A DNA stretch of 64,000 nucleotides from CAIYRG01 sp964446945. Lineage in GTDB: Bacteria > Pseudomonadota > Alphaproteobacteria > Micropepsales > Micropepsaceae. Positions 45,165 through 54,463 of this stretch are shown piece after piece. Each line of letters begins with the position of its first letter. The stretch's first letter is position 1. The notes beneath the pieces are model-generated. The model was not told where the DNA came from and made no database searches. It worked only from the letters and a program-made list of their open reading frames with translations. The stretch covers positions 1-64,000 of the forward strand of contig CAYUQO010000013.1 of NCBI GenBank assembly GCA_964446945.1. Direction: 5' to 3'. Both the position numbers and the translations under genes were made by a program.

Positions 45165-45988
45165 CCAAAATGACGATACTGGCAATCGCGGCTTTTTCGC
45201 TGCTGTTCGGCTCTGCCTCGGCGCCTGTGGATTTCCGCCGGGCGGTCAGGGATGAGCTGCGCGTCTGCGCCGACCCCAACAATCTTCCCTTCTCGAATCG
45301 AAACGGTGACGGTTTTGAGAACCGGATTGCGCAACTGGTCGCGCGCGATTTGCACCGGCCGTTAGGCTATGTATTCGCCATCCAGCGCGACAATTTTGTC
45401 GAAAAGACTCTCAATGCCGGACTGTGCGATCTGGTGATCAGCCTGCCCGTAGGATTTGACGCGGCCGATCTGACAATTCCGTATTATCAATCACAATATG
45501 TCTTCGTTTATCGCGCCGACCGGAAGCTCGCGCTTCATTCCATGCGCGATAACCGGCTGTCGAAACTCAAAGTTGGTGTGCATCTGATTGGTGACGCCGA
45601 TACGCCTCCCATGATGGCGCTGACCCGCGAGGGAATCGTCAAGAACATTGTCGGCTTCATGATGTATGGCGACACGAGCAAGCCGAATCCGCCCGCGCGG
45701 CTGATCGAAGCCGTCGAGAACGGCAGCATCGATGTGGCTGCGGTCTGGGGTCCTCTCGGCGGCTATTTTGCCAAGCACTCCGCAGTGCCGCTCGACGTGG
45801 TTCCGATCACCGATGTTCAGGGTTTCGCACCTGCGGTGTTCCAATACCGGATCGCCATGGGCGTCAGGCATGGCGATGAGAGGTTAAAGGCTCAACTCGA
45901 TGCCATCATTGAAAAACGGCATTCCGAGATCCGGAACATCCTGGCCTATTACGGCGTACCGTTAGCCGGCCAGGCGAAACAGGAGTGA
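45161..45988 (+). CDS. xoxJ: XoxJ/MxaJ-like periplasmic protein
   Basis: A 275-residue exported protein of the periplasmic-binding-protein fold. LRVCADPNNLPFSNRNGDGFENRIAQ (given in part: RVCADPNNLPFSN) and LCDLVISLP are hallmark MxaJ/XoxJ segments. It is thought to help mature or reactivate the dehydrogenase. Its start overlaps the xoxF stop; xoxG follows after 3 bases. Confidence 0.88.
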   Translation: MTKMTILAIAAFSLLFGSASAPVDFRRAVRDELRVCADPNNLPFSNRNGDGFENRIAQLVARDLHRPLGYVFAIQRDNFVEKTLNAGLCDLVISLPVGFDAADLTIPYYQSQYVFVYRADRKLALHSMRDNRLSKLKVGVHLIGDADTPPMMALTREGIVKNIVGFMMYGDTSKPNPPARLIEAVENGSIDVAAVWGPLGGYFAKHSAVPLDVVPITDVQGFAPAVFQYRIAMGVRHGDERLKAQLDAIIEKRHSEIRNILAYYGVPLAGQAKQE

Positions 45989-45991
45989 TGC

Positions 45992-46702
45992 ATGAGCACG
46001 GGACGAATGCGCCTTGCACTGGCGATATTGTCCGTTGCCGGACTGTTTGTGGCCACACCGGCCGAGCGTTCCGAAGCGCAGAATGGCGTCTTGCCGCCGG
46101 TGAATCCGGAATCGGCGTCGCCGGCGCAAAACCCTGCGGACGCGATCACAAGCGAAGAGCCACCCGGCCCGTTGACGCCGACTGCGCCCGCCGCGCAAGC
46201 TGCCCCCTATAGCGGATCGGTTCCGGCTGCGCTTCTGCTGCGCGTGCCGGTTAGCGGCGTCGTGCCGGGAGATGTCGCAGTCGCGCCGCAAATCCGAAAT
46301 CCGCTGGAGAACGATCCCGATGCGGCTGCGCGCGGCATGCGGGACTTTGATTACTTCAACTGTTCCGGTTGCCATGCTGCAAATGGAGCCGGCGGCATGG
46401 GACCTTCGCTCAGCAATGATATGTGGATCTACCGCTCGAGCCCCGCGAACATCTACCTCACCATCATTCAGGGCCGGTCGAAGGGTATGCCCTCGTTCGG
46501 CGCCATGCTGCCCGATCGCGTTGTCTGGGAACTGGTGTCTTATATCGAGAGCATCGCCGAAAAGCCCAACGGCAAATTTGGAAAAACGGTGAATCCCAAT
46601 ATCGATCAGCCGCCGGTCGAGCAGATCTCCCAGAACCAGATCAGGACAGTCAATCCGTGGGGCTACACCGAACCGTTCCATAACGGCCAGAAACCGCAAT
46701 AG
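45992..46702 (+). CDS. xoxG: XoxG-like cytochrome c
   Basis: A 236-residue exported c-type cytochrome. A signal (1-29) is followed by an unusually long Pro/Ala-rich linker to about residue 90. The haem motif is CSGCH (124-128) and the axial Met lies in KGMPSFGAM. Its place after xoxFJ makes it the probable electron acceptor of the dehydrogenase. Ribosome site AGGAGTG before the ATG. Confidence 0.85.
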   Translation: MSTGRMRLALAILSVAGLFVATPAERSEAQNGVLPPVNPESASPAQNPADAITSEEPPGPLTPTAPAAQAAPYSGSVPAALLLRVPVSGVVPGDVAVAPQIRNPLENDPDAAARGMRDFDYFNCSGCHAANGAGGMGPSLSNDMWIYRSSPANIYLTIIQGRSKGMPSFGAMLPDRVVWELVSYIESIAEKPNGKFGKTVNPNIDQPPVEQISQNQIRTVNPWGYTEPFHNGQKPQ

Positions 46703-46711
46703 GAGGAACAA

Positions 46712-47596
46712 ATGAAGCGCACCGGTTTGCCAGCGGCGTTGAGCGCGGCACTGGGCCTGACGGTTTTCATCCCCGGAATTGCCAATGCGGAAGCAAAATG
46801 CCCGGTGACCTATGATCAATTGACGCGAGCCCTGAAAGCCAATGTGAAAGCATCGGGCGGGCCGACGAATGGGGGGCTCGATAACAATGAATGGGCTGCC
46901 GTCGTGACGCGGGATGGCGCTGTCTGCGCTGTGACGAAGACCGGCCGCAATCCTGGCGATCAGTGGCCGGCAAGCCGCGGTATCGCCATGGCGAAAGCGT
47001 TCACCGCGAATGGCCTCAGTTTGCCCAATTACGCGCTCTCGACGGCCAATCTGTGGTCTGCGTCGCAACCGGGTGGCTATTTGTATGGGGCGATCTCGAG
47101 CGCGCCGCCCGATCCCACGGCCTTGTATGCAGCGCCGTCGGAAGATTACGGCACGCCGCAAGATCCGGCGCTTGAGCATACCGTCGGCGGCAGCATCATC
47201 TTTGGCGGCGGCCTGCCGCTGTATGACGGAAGTACAATTGTCGGCGCGATCGGAGTCAGCGGCGACACCTCATGTGCCGACCACAACGTTGCATGGCGCA
47301 CACGCCGTGCGCTCGGACTCGATCATGTGCCGGGTGGTCCGACGACCAAACGCAATGATGCGATTGTCTATGATCTCGGTCCGAACGGCCGGTCGCAATC
47401 AGGCTTTGGCCATCCCACTTGCGGTCACACGGAAGCGCAAGTTGCGAATGAAATCGGCGCCAGCGCAACCGCGCCGGCTGCTCCTCCGCCGAACGCCCTT
47501 GCAGCACTGCCGCCTCCGAGACCCGCAGCAGCCGCATTGCCGGCCCAAAAGCCTGCCGTCGCAGCACTGCCGCCGCAGAAACCGCCAGCGAGGTGA
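46712..47596 (+). CDS. Secreted GlcG/HbpS-like protein with Pro/Ala tail
   Basis: A 294-residue exported protein. A signal (1-26) leads to a GlcG/HbpS (DUF336) domain: VVTRDGAVCAV, SRGIAMAKAFTANGLSL and GGSIIFGGGLPLYDGSTIVGAIGVSG. Homologues bind haem or small molecules and lie in several PQQ-dehydrogenase operons. The last 50 residues repeat ALPPP/ALPAQKP, a low-complexity tail. AGGAGG precedes its ATG, 9 bases after xoxG. Confidence 0.82.
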   Translation: MKRTGLPAALSAALGLTVFIPGIANAEAKCPVTYDQLTRALKANVKASGGPTNGGLDNNEWAAVVTRDGAVCAVTKTGRNPGDQWPASRGIAMAKAFTANGLSLPNYALSTANLWSASQPGGYLYGAISSAPPDPTALYAAPSEDYGTPQDPALEHTVGGSIIFGGGLPLYDGSTIVGAIGVSGDTSCADHNVAWRTRRALGLDHVPGGPTTKRNDAIVYDLGPNGRSQSGFGHPTCGHTEAQVANEIGASATAPAAPPPNALAALPPPRPAAAALPAQKPAVAALPPQKPPAR

Positions 47597-47602
47597 TGCA
47601 GC

Positions 47603-48088
47603 TCAGACTCTTTGCCGTACCATGACGGGCCGGTACCGGGTGTATTCGAGAATATAAAACAGGTTTCCCAGATACAGTCCGTACAGGAGATGAAAGATCA
47701 CTGCCGCGATCGGGGCGCCAATTCCGAGATCGAGGCCAAACCAGCCGACGCCCGCGGCGGGCATCAACAGCAACGACATCAGGAGTAGAGGCCCGATCGC
47801 GAAAATGACGCCGCGGAGCCGGACCGGACCGGGCAAAAACGGCTCAAGCAGGGCGTAGCCAATTCCCCACAACACCGTGCCGATAAAGAAGTGCTCGCCC
47901 CAACCGATCCAGGGCACAAGTGGCCAGCCCAGAGATATCGTGCTGACTTTTACCAGTGCTCCAATCGGATCGACCTGCGGCGCAATTTCCGACCAGCTTT
48001 TGATGAAGGCAAAAACCGAGATCAGAAGCGTCGCGCAGAAGCCGGCAGCCATGCCGTGCAATATTCTCATCGTCCACGGCCTATCCAT
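47603..48088 (-). CDS. Four-helix membrane protein of unknown function
   Basis: A 161-residue membrane protein with four helices (GMAAGFCATLLISVFAFIKS and similar). It has the spacing of short membrane proteins annotated DUF6789-like; I hold that loosely. It is convergent with the GlcG-like gene (6 bases). Confidence 0.65.
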   Translation of the reverse strand: MDRPWTMRILHGMAAGFCATLLISVFAFIKSWSEIAPQVDPIGALVKVSTISLGWPLVPWIGWGEHFFIGTVLWGIGYALLEPFLPGPVRLRGVIFAIGPLLLMSLLLMPAAGVGWFGLDLGIGAPIAAVIFHLLYGLYLGNLFYILEYTRYRPVMVRQRV

Positions 48089-48145
48089 GGTGCAGCTCCC
48101 CGGCGTTTGCAGGCGGATTTTGCGGGGCCATGTATTCCGGGAGTT

Positions 48146-48721
48146 TCATCGGCGGATTGGCTCCGCGCCCGCAACCACGCCACCCATATCGTAGGTCAGG
48201 CGAAGCAGATTTGCCTGTCGTTCTTCGAGTTGCGGCAGCGTGTTGCGGGCGAATTGCACCAGCACCGGATTGCTGCCGTTTCTGATTTCGCTGCTGAACA
48301 AATTCACGGCCACTGTGTTCGCGGGCAGGATTTGATCGACGAACTCCGCATCGAGTACGGGACCTGAATCCGCTGACAAGCCGCGCCGCAATGCTGAAAT
48401 GTCCTGCGGAACACCCGTTGGCAAATTCACCTGAAACTGCCGGGCGTCGCTCCGGAGCGTGTCCTCAGCCTTGACGAAATTCTGCACGCCAAGCGTGGCG
48501 ACTTCCCTGATCCGCGGATTTTCGCCCTGGGCGGCTGCAACTTTGCCGAGCTCCGACTGCAGTATTGCGCCCTGCATTGCGCGCGTCAGGAAATCCTGAT
48601 CCTGGGCCGACATGTTCGAGGCCGGGCCGGCAGGGGCAGAGAAGGTATGCGTTGACGCGGCAAGCAGGCTGCCGGCCAGAACCACCATCACTGAAACGGC
48701 GAATTTGCCCGAAATCGGCAT
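48146..48721 (-). CDS. DUF4142-family secreted protein
   Basis: A 191-residue exported helical protein with signal near 1-27. The DUF4142 pattern is clear: QDFLTRAMQGAILQSELGKVAA, IREVATLGVQNFVKAE, then LDAEFVDQIL and a C-terminal QLEERQANL. The family has a ferritin-like helical bundle and unknown role. ATG 48721 chosen. Confidence 0.8.
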   Translation of the reverse strand: MPISGKFAVSVMVVLAGSLLAASTHTFSAPAGPASNMSAQDQDFLTRAMQGAILQSELGKVAAAQGENPRIREVATLGVQNFVKAEDTLRSDARQFQVNLPTGVPQDISALRRGLSADSGPVLDAEFVDQILPANTVAVNLFSSEIRNGSNPVLVQFARNTLPQLEERQANLLRLTYDMGGVVAGAEPIRR

Positions 48722-48928
48722 TGTCCAAATCCCGCGGGGAGTCAAAAACTCAACGCCGAAGACTCATGCGGCGTTCACCGGCAAAGCCCACAATGGTGCG
48801 AGCACGATTCAGCCAAGGCGAAGGCGTGACTTTGCGGCAGACTGGCGAAGCGGGCCGGTATCCCCTATATCCGCGCGTCCCTTGGCCGGCACTGGCTGGT
48901 CCGTAGCGGGCGTGTTGGAGCCTTGAGT

Positions 48929-50314
48929 ATGGTTGCATCCTGGAATCCGGGCAGTTGGCGCGAAAAGCCGATCAAGCAGGTGCCGCAATATCCCGACGCG
49001 GCAGCACTGGCCGCGGTCGAAGCACGCCTGAAATCCTATCCGCCGCTGGTTTTTGCCGGCGAGGCGCGCAATTTGCTCGCGTCGCTGGGCGAGGTTTCGG
49101 ACGGCAAAGCCTTCCTGCTTCAGGGTGGCGATTGCGCCGAGAGCTTTGCCGAATTCCACCCGGATAACATCAGGGACACATTCCGCGTCATTCTGCAGAT
49201 GGCCGTGGTTTTGACATTCGCCGCCCGCGTGCCGGTGGTGAAGGTCGGCCGTATCGCCGGGCAATTCGCCAAACCAAGGTCGGAGGACACCGAGACGCAG
49301 GGCGGCGTAACGCTGCCGTCTTATCGCGGCGACAACATCAACAGCCTGGAATTCGATGCACGGGGACGCACGCCCGATCCGGAACGTCTGCTTCAGGCCT
49401 ATGGTCAGTCGGCTGCGACGTTGAACCTGCTGCGGGCATTTGCCACCGGCGGTTATGCCGATCTGCACAATGTGCATCGCTGGACGCTGGATTTCATCGC
49501 CGGTTCGCCCGCCAGCGAAAGATATCGCGCATTGTCGGAGCGCATCGGCGAGTCGCTGGCCTTCATGGAAGCCTGCGGCGTGACGCCCGATCTCGTGCCA
49601 CAGCTGCGCTCGACCGATTTCTATACCAGCCATGAAGCCCTCTTCCTCGGGTATGAACAGGCGCTGACCCGGATCGATTCAACCAGCGGCGATTGGTACT
49701 GTACGTCCGCCCATTTGCTCTGGATTGGCGATCGCACCCGTCAGCCGGACGGCGCGCATGTCGAGTTCTGCCGTGGCGTCAAGAATCCGATCGGATTGAA
49801 ATGCGGTCCGTCGATCAGCGATGACGAGTTGTTGCGCTTGATCGACATTTTGAATCCTGAAAACAAACCGGGACGCCTGACGCTGATCTGCCGTTTTGGC
49901 TCGGACAAGGTCGGCGAGAAATTTCCAAAACTGCTGCGCAGGATCACGCGCGAAGGCCATAAGGTGGTGTGGTCCTGCGATCCCATGCATGGCAACACGA
50001 TCAAAACATCCAGCGGGTACAAGACCCGGCCATTCGATCGCGTGCTGAAGGAAGTGCGGTCCTTTTTTGAGATCCATCGTGCCGAGGGCACGCATGCCGG
50101 CGGTATCCATCTGGAACTTACGGGCAGGGACGTCACCGAATGCCTTGGTGGGCCGCAGGAGATATCCGAAACCGACCTGGCAAACCGCTATGACACCCAC
50201 TGCGACCCGCGCCTGAATGCAAGTCAGGCGATCGATCTGGCGTTTCTGGTCGCCGAAGCGCTACGCGGGGAGCGGCCCCTGCAATTCCGTCCCCAGCGCA
50301 GCGAGGTGGTCTGA
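48929..50314 (+). CDS. aroG: Class II DAHP synthase
   Basis: A 461-residue cytosolic enzyme making 3-deoxy-D-arabino-heptulosonate 7-phosphate from PEP and erythrose 4-phosphate, the first shikimate step. LLQGGDCAESF, RIAGQFAKPRS, GLKCGPSI and CDPMHGNT are class II (plant-like) signatures. The ATG at 48929 follows TTGGAG; a TTG at 48923 is an alternative. The symbol may vary between databases (aroG/aroH). Confidence 0.93.
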   Translation: MVASWNPGSWREKPIKQVPQYPDAAALAAVEARLKSYPPLVFAGEARNLLASLGEVSDGKAFLLQGGDCAESFAEFHPDNIRDTFRVILQMAVVLTFAARVPVVKVGRIAGQFAKPRSEDTETQGGVTLPSYRGDNINSLEFDARGRTPDPERLLQAYGQSAATLNLLRAFATGGYADLHNVHRWTLDFIAGSPASERYRALSERIGESLAFMEACGVTPDLVPQLRSTDFYTSHEALFLGYEQALTRIDSTSGDWYCTSAHLLWIGDRTRQPDGAHVEFCRGVKNPIGLKCGPSISDDELLRLIDILNPENKPGRLTLICRFGSDKVGEKFPKLLRRITREGHKVVWSCDPMHGNTIKTSSGYKTRPFDRVLKEVRSFFEIHRAEGTHAGGIHLELTGRDVTECLGGPQEISETDLANRYDTHCDPRLNASQAIDLAFLVAEALRGERPLQFRPQRSEVV

Positions 50315-50458
50315 GTCCGACGCTAAAGCCGTAAAAATTGTTATGTATTTTAATGGCCTTAGCGGTTCTCTGAAACAAACTGAAACATCTTATGAGTGGC
50401 GGTCAGCGCAGGCTTGGCGCCATCTGGTTGCGAGGTGATTCGGAGATCTGGGGGCAGT

Positions 50459-51424
50459 TTGAATATTCACAGAGTGGCGTCGCAGCCGGTGTTAAAGGCT
50501 GCAGTTGTCGGCGCGGGGGTTTTTGGCCGGCATCACGCTTCGAAATACCAATCGATACCCGGAGTCGAACTGATCGGTATTGCCGATCCGGATGAAGCTG
50601 TGCGTGCGAAGGCAGCTTCGGCACTGGGCGTTCCCGCGCATGCGGACTGGAAAGAATTGCTGGGCAAGGCCGATCTTGTCAGCATCTGTTCGCCCGCGGT
50701 CACCCACGCCGAACTCGTGCGCGCGTTTCTCTCTCACGATTCCCATGTTCTCGTTGAAAAGCCGATCGCAACGGATGTGCAGGACGGCGAGCATTTGATT
50801 GCGCTGGCGCGCACGCGTGGGCTTGTTCTGACGGTTGGACATCAGGAACGCTATGTCGTCGCCAGCGGCGGCTTGCTCGATATCAAGGAAACACCGCGCG
50901 TCGTTGAATGCGTGCGCGAAGGTCCGTGGACCGGGCGCGGCACCGATGTATCGGTGGTTCTCGATCTGATGATCCACGATCTGGATCTGGTGCATGCATT
51001 GGTGCCGGGACAAGTCAGCGAATTGAGCGCTTACGGGCAGTTCGCATATGGACAGTCGCACGACTCGGCGAACGCGCATATCGTGTTCGACAACGGTACC
51101 GCCGTGCATTTGACTGCGGACCGCGCGGCCAAGGAGCGAAAAAGACTGCTGCGGCTGGCTTATCGCGGCGGCGGGGAGATCGTGATCGATTTCCTGACGC
51201 GGCAGGTTCGCAATACGACCAAGGCATATTTGAAGCCGCTGGATTTGGCCGATCCGCTGGCGGATTCTATTGGCGGGTTCGTCGCTGCGGTCAGGCTCGG
51301 TGGACCAGTCCTGGTGCGTCCGGAAGAGGCACTATGTGCGCTGAAGACGGCGCTCCTGGTCGAAGACGCGCTTGTTCCCGCAGCGGTGGCACGCAAGCGT
51401 CGGGCGCTGCGCCGCACCGCCTAA
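50459..51424 (+). CDS. Gfo/Idh/MocA-family oxidoreductase
   Basis: A 321-residue NAD(P)-dependent dehydrogenase. The Rossmann motif VVGAGVFGRHH opens the domain, EKPIATDV follows, and LDLMIHDLDLVHALV lies in the catalytic domain. Substrate unknown. The start is uncertain: TTG 50459 (after GGGGG), GTG 50474 or GTG 50489. It lies between aroG and nadE on the same strand. Confidence 0.85.
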   Translation: MNIHRVASQPVLKAAVVGAGVFGRHHASKYQSIPGVELIGIADPDEAVRAKAASALGVPAHADWKELLGKADLVSICSPAVTHAELVRAFLSHDSHVLVEKPIATDVQDGEHLIALARTRGLVLTVGHQERYVVASGGLLDIKETPRVVECVREGPWTGRGTDVSVVLDLMIHDLDLVHALVPGQVSELSAYGQFAYGQSHDSANAHIVFDNGTAVHLTADRAAKERKRLLRLAYRGGGEIVIDFLTRQVRNTTKAYLKPLDLADPLADSIGGFVAAVRLGGPVLVRPEEALCALKTALLVEDALVPAAVARKRRALRRTA

Positions 51425-51470
51425 AGGAAAATTCGGGACAATCGGCGCGGTTCGCGGCTAAAACGCCCGC

Positions 51471-53135
51471 ATGGCTGCCGATCGTCTTTGCATTGCTCTT
51501 GCCCAACTCAATCCGGTTCTGGGCGACTTTCCCGGAAATATGGCGAAGGCGCGCGCCGCGCGTGTGAGTGCCGCAAGAGGCGGCGCGGATCTGGTCCTGT
51601 TCAGTGAATTGTTCATTACCGGCTATCCCCCAGAAGACCTGGTGCTGAAACGGGCTTTTCAACAAGCGGCAATGGTGGCAGTCGAGGGGTTGGCCAAAGA
51701 TACCGCAGATGGGGGGCCGGCGGTTCTGATCGGCACTCCATGGGTGAAGGACGACAGGCTGCACAATGCAGTCGCCCTGCTCGACAAAGGCCAAATCCAG
51801 GCGCTCACGTTCAAAAGTAACCTGCCGAATTACGGCGTCTTCGATGAGAAGCGCGTGTTTGTACAGGGGCCCTTGCCAGGTCCGTTCAGTATTCGTGGCG
51901 TTCGCGTAGGTGTACCGATCTGCGAAGATATATGGGCGCCGGATGCCACCGAATGCCTCTGCGAAACCGGCGCCGAGCTGCTTCTCGTTCCCAACGGATC
52001 GCCATTCGATGCTCGTAAACGCGATCATCGCCTGAATATCACCGTCGCGCGCGTTGTCGAAACCGGACTGCCGCTCGCCTATCTCAATCAGGTCGGCGGC
52101 CAGGACGAACTCGTGTTCGACGGGGCGTCTTTTGTCCTGAACGCCGATCGCCGGCTGGCGCTGCAAATGCCGGGCTGGCAAGAGGCCGTCGTACTGACCC
52201 AATGGCGGCGTGAAACTGACGGCTGGGTGTGCGCGGCAGGCGAGGTCGCCGAAGTTCAGGACGAGGACAAGGCGCTCTATTGCGGCATGGTTCTGGGGTT
52301 GAAGGATTACGTCAACAAGAACCGCTTCCCGGGTGTGGTGATCGGATTGTCGGGCGGAATCGATTCGGCGCTGACCGCAGCGGTTGCCGTTGATGCGCTT
52401 GGGCACGAACGCGTGCGATGTGTGATGATGCCGTCGCGTTATACCTCTGCCGAGAGTCTTGAAGACGCGAAGGCGGTGGCATCACTCTTGGGTGTCGCGC
52501 TCGACAGCATTTCCATCGAGCCCCCTGTTGCCGGCTTTGACCAGGATCTCTCAGTCCTGTTTTCCGGACTGAAGCCGGACATCACCGAGGAAAATATTCA
52601 GTCTCGCATCCGCGGCGTGATCCTGATGGCGATCTCGAACAAGTTCGGGCCGATGGTGCTGACGACCGGCAATAAGTCGGAAATGTCGGTGGGCTATGCG
52701 ACGCTCTATGGCGACATGTGCGGCGGCTATAATGTTTTGAAAGATCTGTACAAGACGCAGGTCTTTGCGCTTTCGCGCTGGCGCAACCGGCAGAAACCCG
52801 CAGGTGCGCTGGGACCGGCGGGAGCCGTGATGCCGGAACGGGTGATTGTCAAAGCCCCGACCGCGGAATTGCGCAGCAATCAAAAGGATGAAGATTCGTT
52901 GCCTCCTTATGCCGTGCTGGACGGCATCCTGGAATGTCTGGTCGAGGGGGAGATGGCGTTTGACGAGGTTGTCGCGAAAGGCTTCGATCGCGAGACCGTC
53001 CGGCGGGTCGAGCAATTGCTTTATACGTCCGAATACAAGCGGCGGCAGGCGGCCCCAGGCGTCAAACTGAGCTCGCGCAATTTCGGCCGCGACCGCCGCT
53101 ATCCGATCACCAATGCGTTCCGCAATGCCCGCTAA
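51471..53135 (+). CDS. nadE: Glutamine-hydrolysing NAD+ synthase
   Basis: A 554-residue enzyme. The N-terminal nitrilase-like glutaminase has FSELFITGYPPEDL, a lysine in FKSNLPN and the nucleophile in PICEDIW. The synthetase domain has LSGGIDSALT and TTGNKSEMSVGY. It converts nicotinic acid adenine dinucleotide to NAD+. ATG at 51471. Confidence 0.95.
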   Translation: MAADRLCIALAQLNPVLGDFPGNMAKARAARVSAARGGADLVLFSELFITGYPPEDLVLKRAFQQAAMVAVEGLAKDTADGGPAVLIGTPWVKDDRLHNAVALLDKGQIQALTFKSNLPNYGVFDEKRVFVQGPLPGPFSIRGVRVGVPICEDIWAPDATECLCETGAELLLVPNGSPFDARKRDHRLNITVARVVETGLPLAYLNQVGGQDELVFDGASFVLNADRRLALQMPGWQEAVVLTQWRRETDGWVCAAGEVAEVQDEDKALYCGMVLGLKDYVNKNRFPGVVIGLSGGIDSALTAAVAVDALGHERVRCVMMPSRYTSAESLEDAKAVASLLGVALDSISIEPPVAGFDQDLSVLFSGLKPDITEENIQSRIRGVILMAISNKFGPMVLTTGNKSEMSVGYATLYGDMCGGYNVLKDLYKTQVFALSRWRNRQKPAGALGPAGAVMPERVIVKAPTAELRSNQKDEDSLPPYAVLDGILECLVEGEMAFDEVVAKGFDRETVRRVEQLLYTSEYKRRQAAPGVKLSSRNFGRDRRYPITNAFRNAR

Positions 53136-53152
53136 GGCGTTATGACAGTGCC

Positions 53153-54463
53153 ATGACGCTGCACCTGTACAACACGCTGTCGCGAAAGAAGGAGGACTTC
53201 AGGCCGTTGGAGCCGTCCAGTATCCGCCTGTATGTCTGCGGCCCCACCGTTTACGACTTCGCGCATATCGGGAATGCACGTCCGCTGATCGTGTTCGATG
53301 TGCTGTTCCGTCTGCTGCGCCACTTGTATGGCGACGCGCATGTCACCTATGCCCGCAACATCACCGACGTGGATGACAAGATCATGACGCGGGCGGCGGA
53401 GGAGGGTATCGCAATTTCGGAATTGACGGTCAGAACCGCCCGGCAATTTCATGAAGACGTCACCGCGCTGGGATGCCTGCCGCCGACGCATGAACCCCGC
53501 GCGACGGAGTTCATACCGGCAATGGTTGCAATGATCCGCCGCCTGATCGATTCCGGTCATGCCTATGCGGCGGAAGGCCATGTGCTGTTCGACGTCTCCT
53601 CGAAACCGGATTACGGCAAGCTGGCACGGCGTTCGCTGGACGAAATGATGGCCGGCGCGCGGGTTGAAGTCGCGCCCTACAAAAAGAACCCGATGGATTT
53701 CGTGTTGTGGAAACCGTCGTCCTCCAGCCAGCCCGGGTGGGACTCACCCTGGGGGCGGGGACGTCCGGGTTGGCATATCGAATGTTCGGCGATGTCGGAA
53801 TCGCTGCTCGGCACGTCGTTCGACATTCATGGCGGCGGCATCGATCTGGTTTTTCCGCACCACGAAAACGAAATCGCGCAATCCGAAGGCGTGCATGATG
53901 GCGCGCCGCTGGCGAATATCTGGATGCACAACGGATTTCTCCAGGTCGAGGGCGAGAAAATGTCCAAGAGCCTGGGCAACTTTTTCACCATCCGCGATCT
54001 TCTCGAGGATTGGCCGGGCGAAGTGCTGCGTTTCAACATGCTTCGCACGCATTACCGGCAGCCGATGGATTGGACATTCCAGGGCCTGAAGGAAAGCTGG
54101 ACGGCGCTGGAGCGGTTCTATGCAGTTGCCGAACCGGTGCTGGCGACCACTGTGAGCGCAGATTTTCTCGAAGCGCTCTGCGATGATCTGAACACGCCTC
54201 TGGCGATATCCGAATTGCACCGGGCCAAAGATACGGAGCTTGGCGGCGGCTTGGGTCTTCTCGGCTTTTCGTGCGTACAGGATCGCATTGCCGCCAAACC
54301 TCCGGTGGATGCCGTGGAGATTGCCGACGCAATCGCCGCACGCACCGCGGCGCGCAAAAACCGCAATTTTGCCGAAGCCGACCGAATCCGCGATGCTCTG
54401 GCGGAAAAGGGAATCCTGCTGAAGGATGGTCCGGAGGGAACCACCTGGGAGGTGAGGCGGTGA
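53153..54463 (+). CDS. cysS: Cysteinyl-tRNA synthetase
   Basis: A 436-residue class I aminoacyl-tRNA synthetase, a little short for the family. LYVCGPTVYDFAHIGNAR holds the HIGH-type motif (HIGN) and a zinc Cys; WHIECSAM adds another; HHENE and KMSKSLGNF (KMSKS) follow. Its stop overlaps cimA (GTGA). Confidence 0.95.
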   Translation: MTLHLYNTLSRKKEDFRPLEPSSIRLYVCGPTVYDFAHIGNARPLIVFDVLFRLLRHLYGDAHVTYARNITDVDDKIMTRAAEEGIAISELTVRTARQFHEDVTALGCLPPTHEPRATEFIPAMVAMIRRLIDSGHAYAAEGHVLFDVSSKPDYGKLARRSLDEMMAGARVEVAPYKKNPMDFVLWKPSSSSQPGWDSPWGRGRPGWHIECSAMSESLLGTSFDIHGGGIDLVFPHHENEIAQSEGVHDGAPLANIWMHNGFLQVEGEKMSKSLGNFFTIRDLLEDWPGEVLRFNMLRTHYRQPMDWTFQGLKESWTALERFYAVAEPVLATTVSADFLEALCDDLNTPLAISELHRAKDTELGGGLGLLGFSCVQDRIAAKPPVDAVEIADAIAARTAARKNRNFAEADRIRDALAEKGILLKDGPEGTTWEVRR

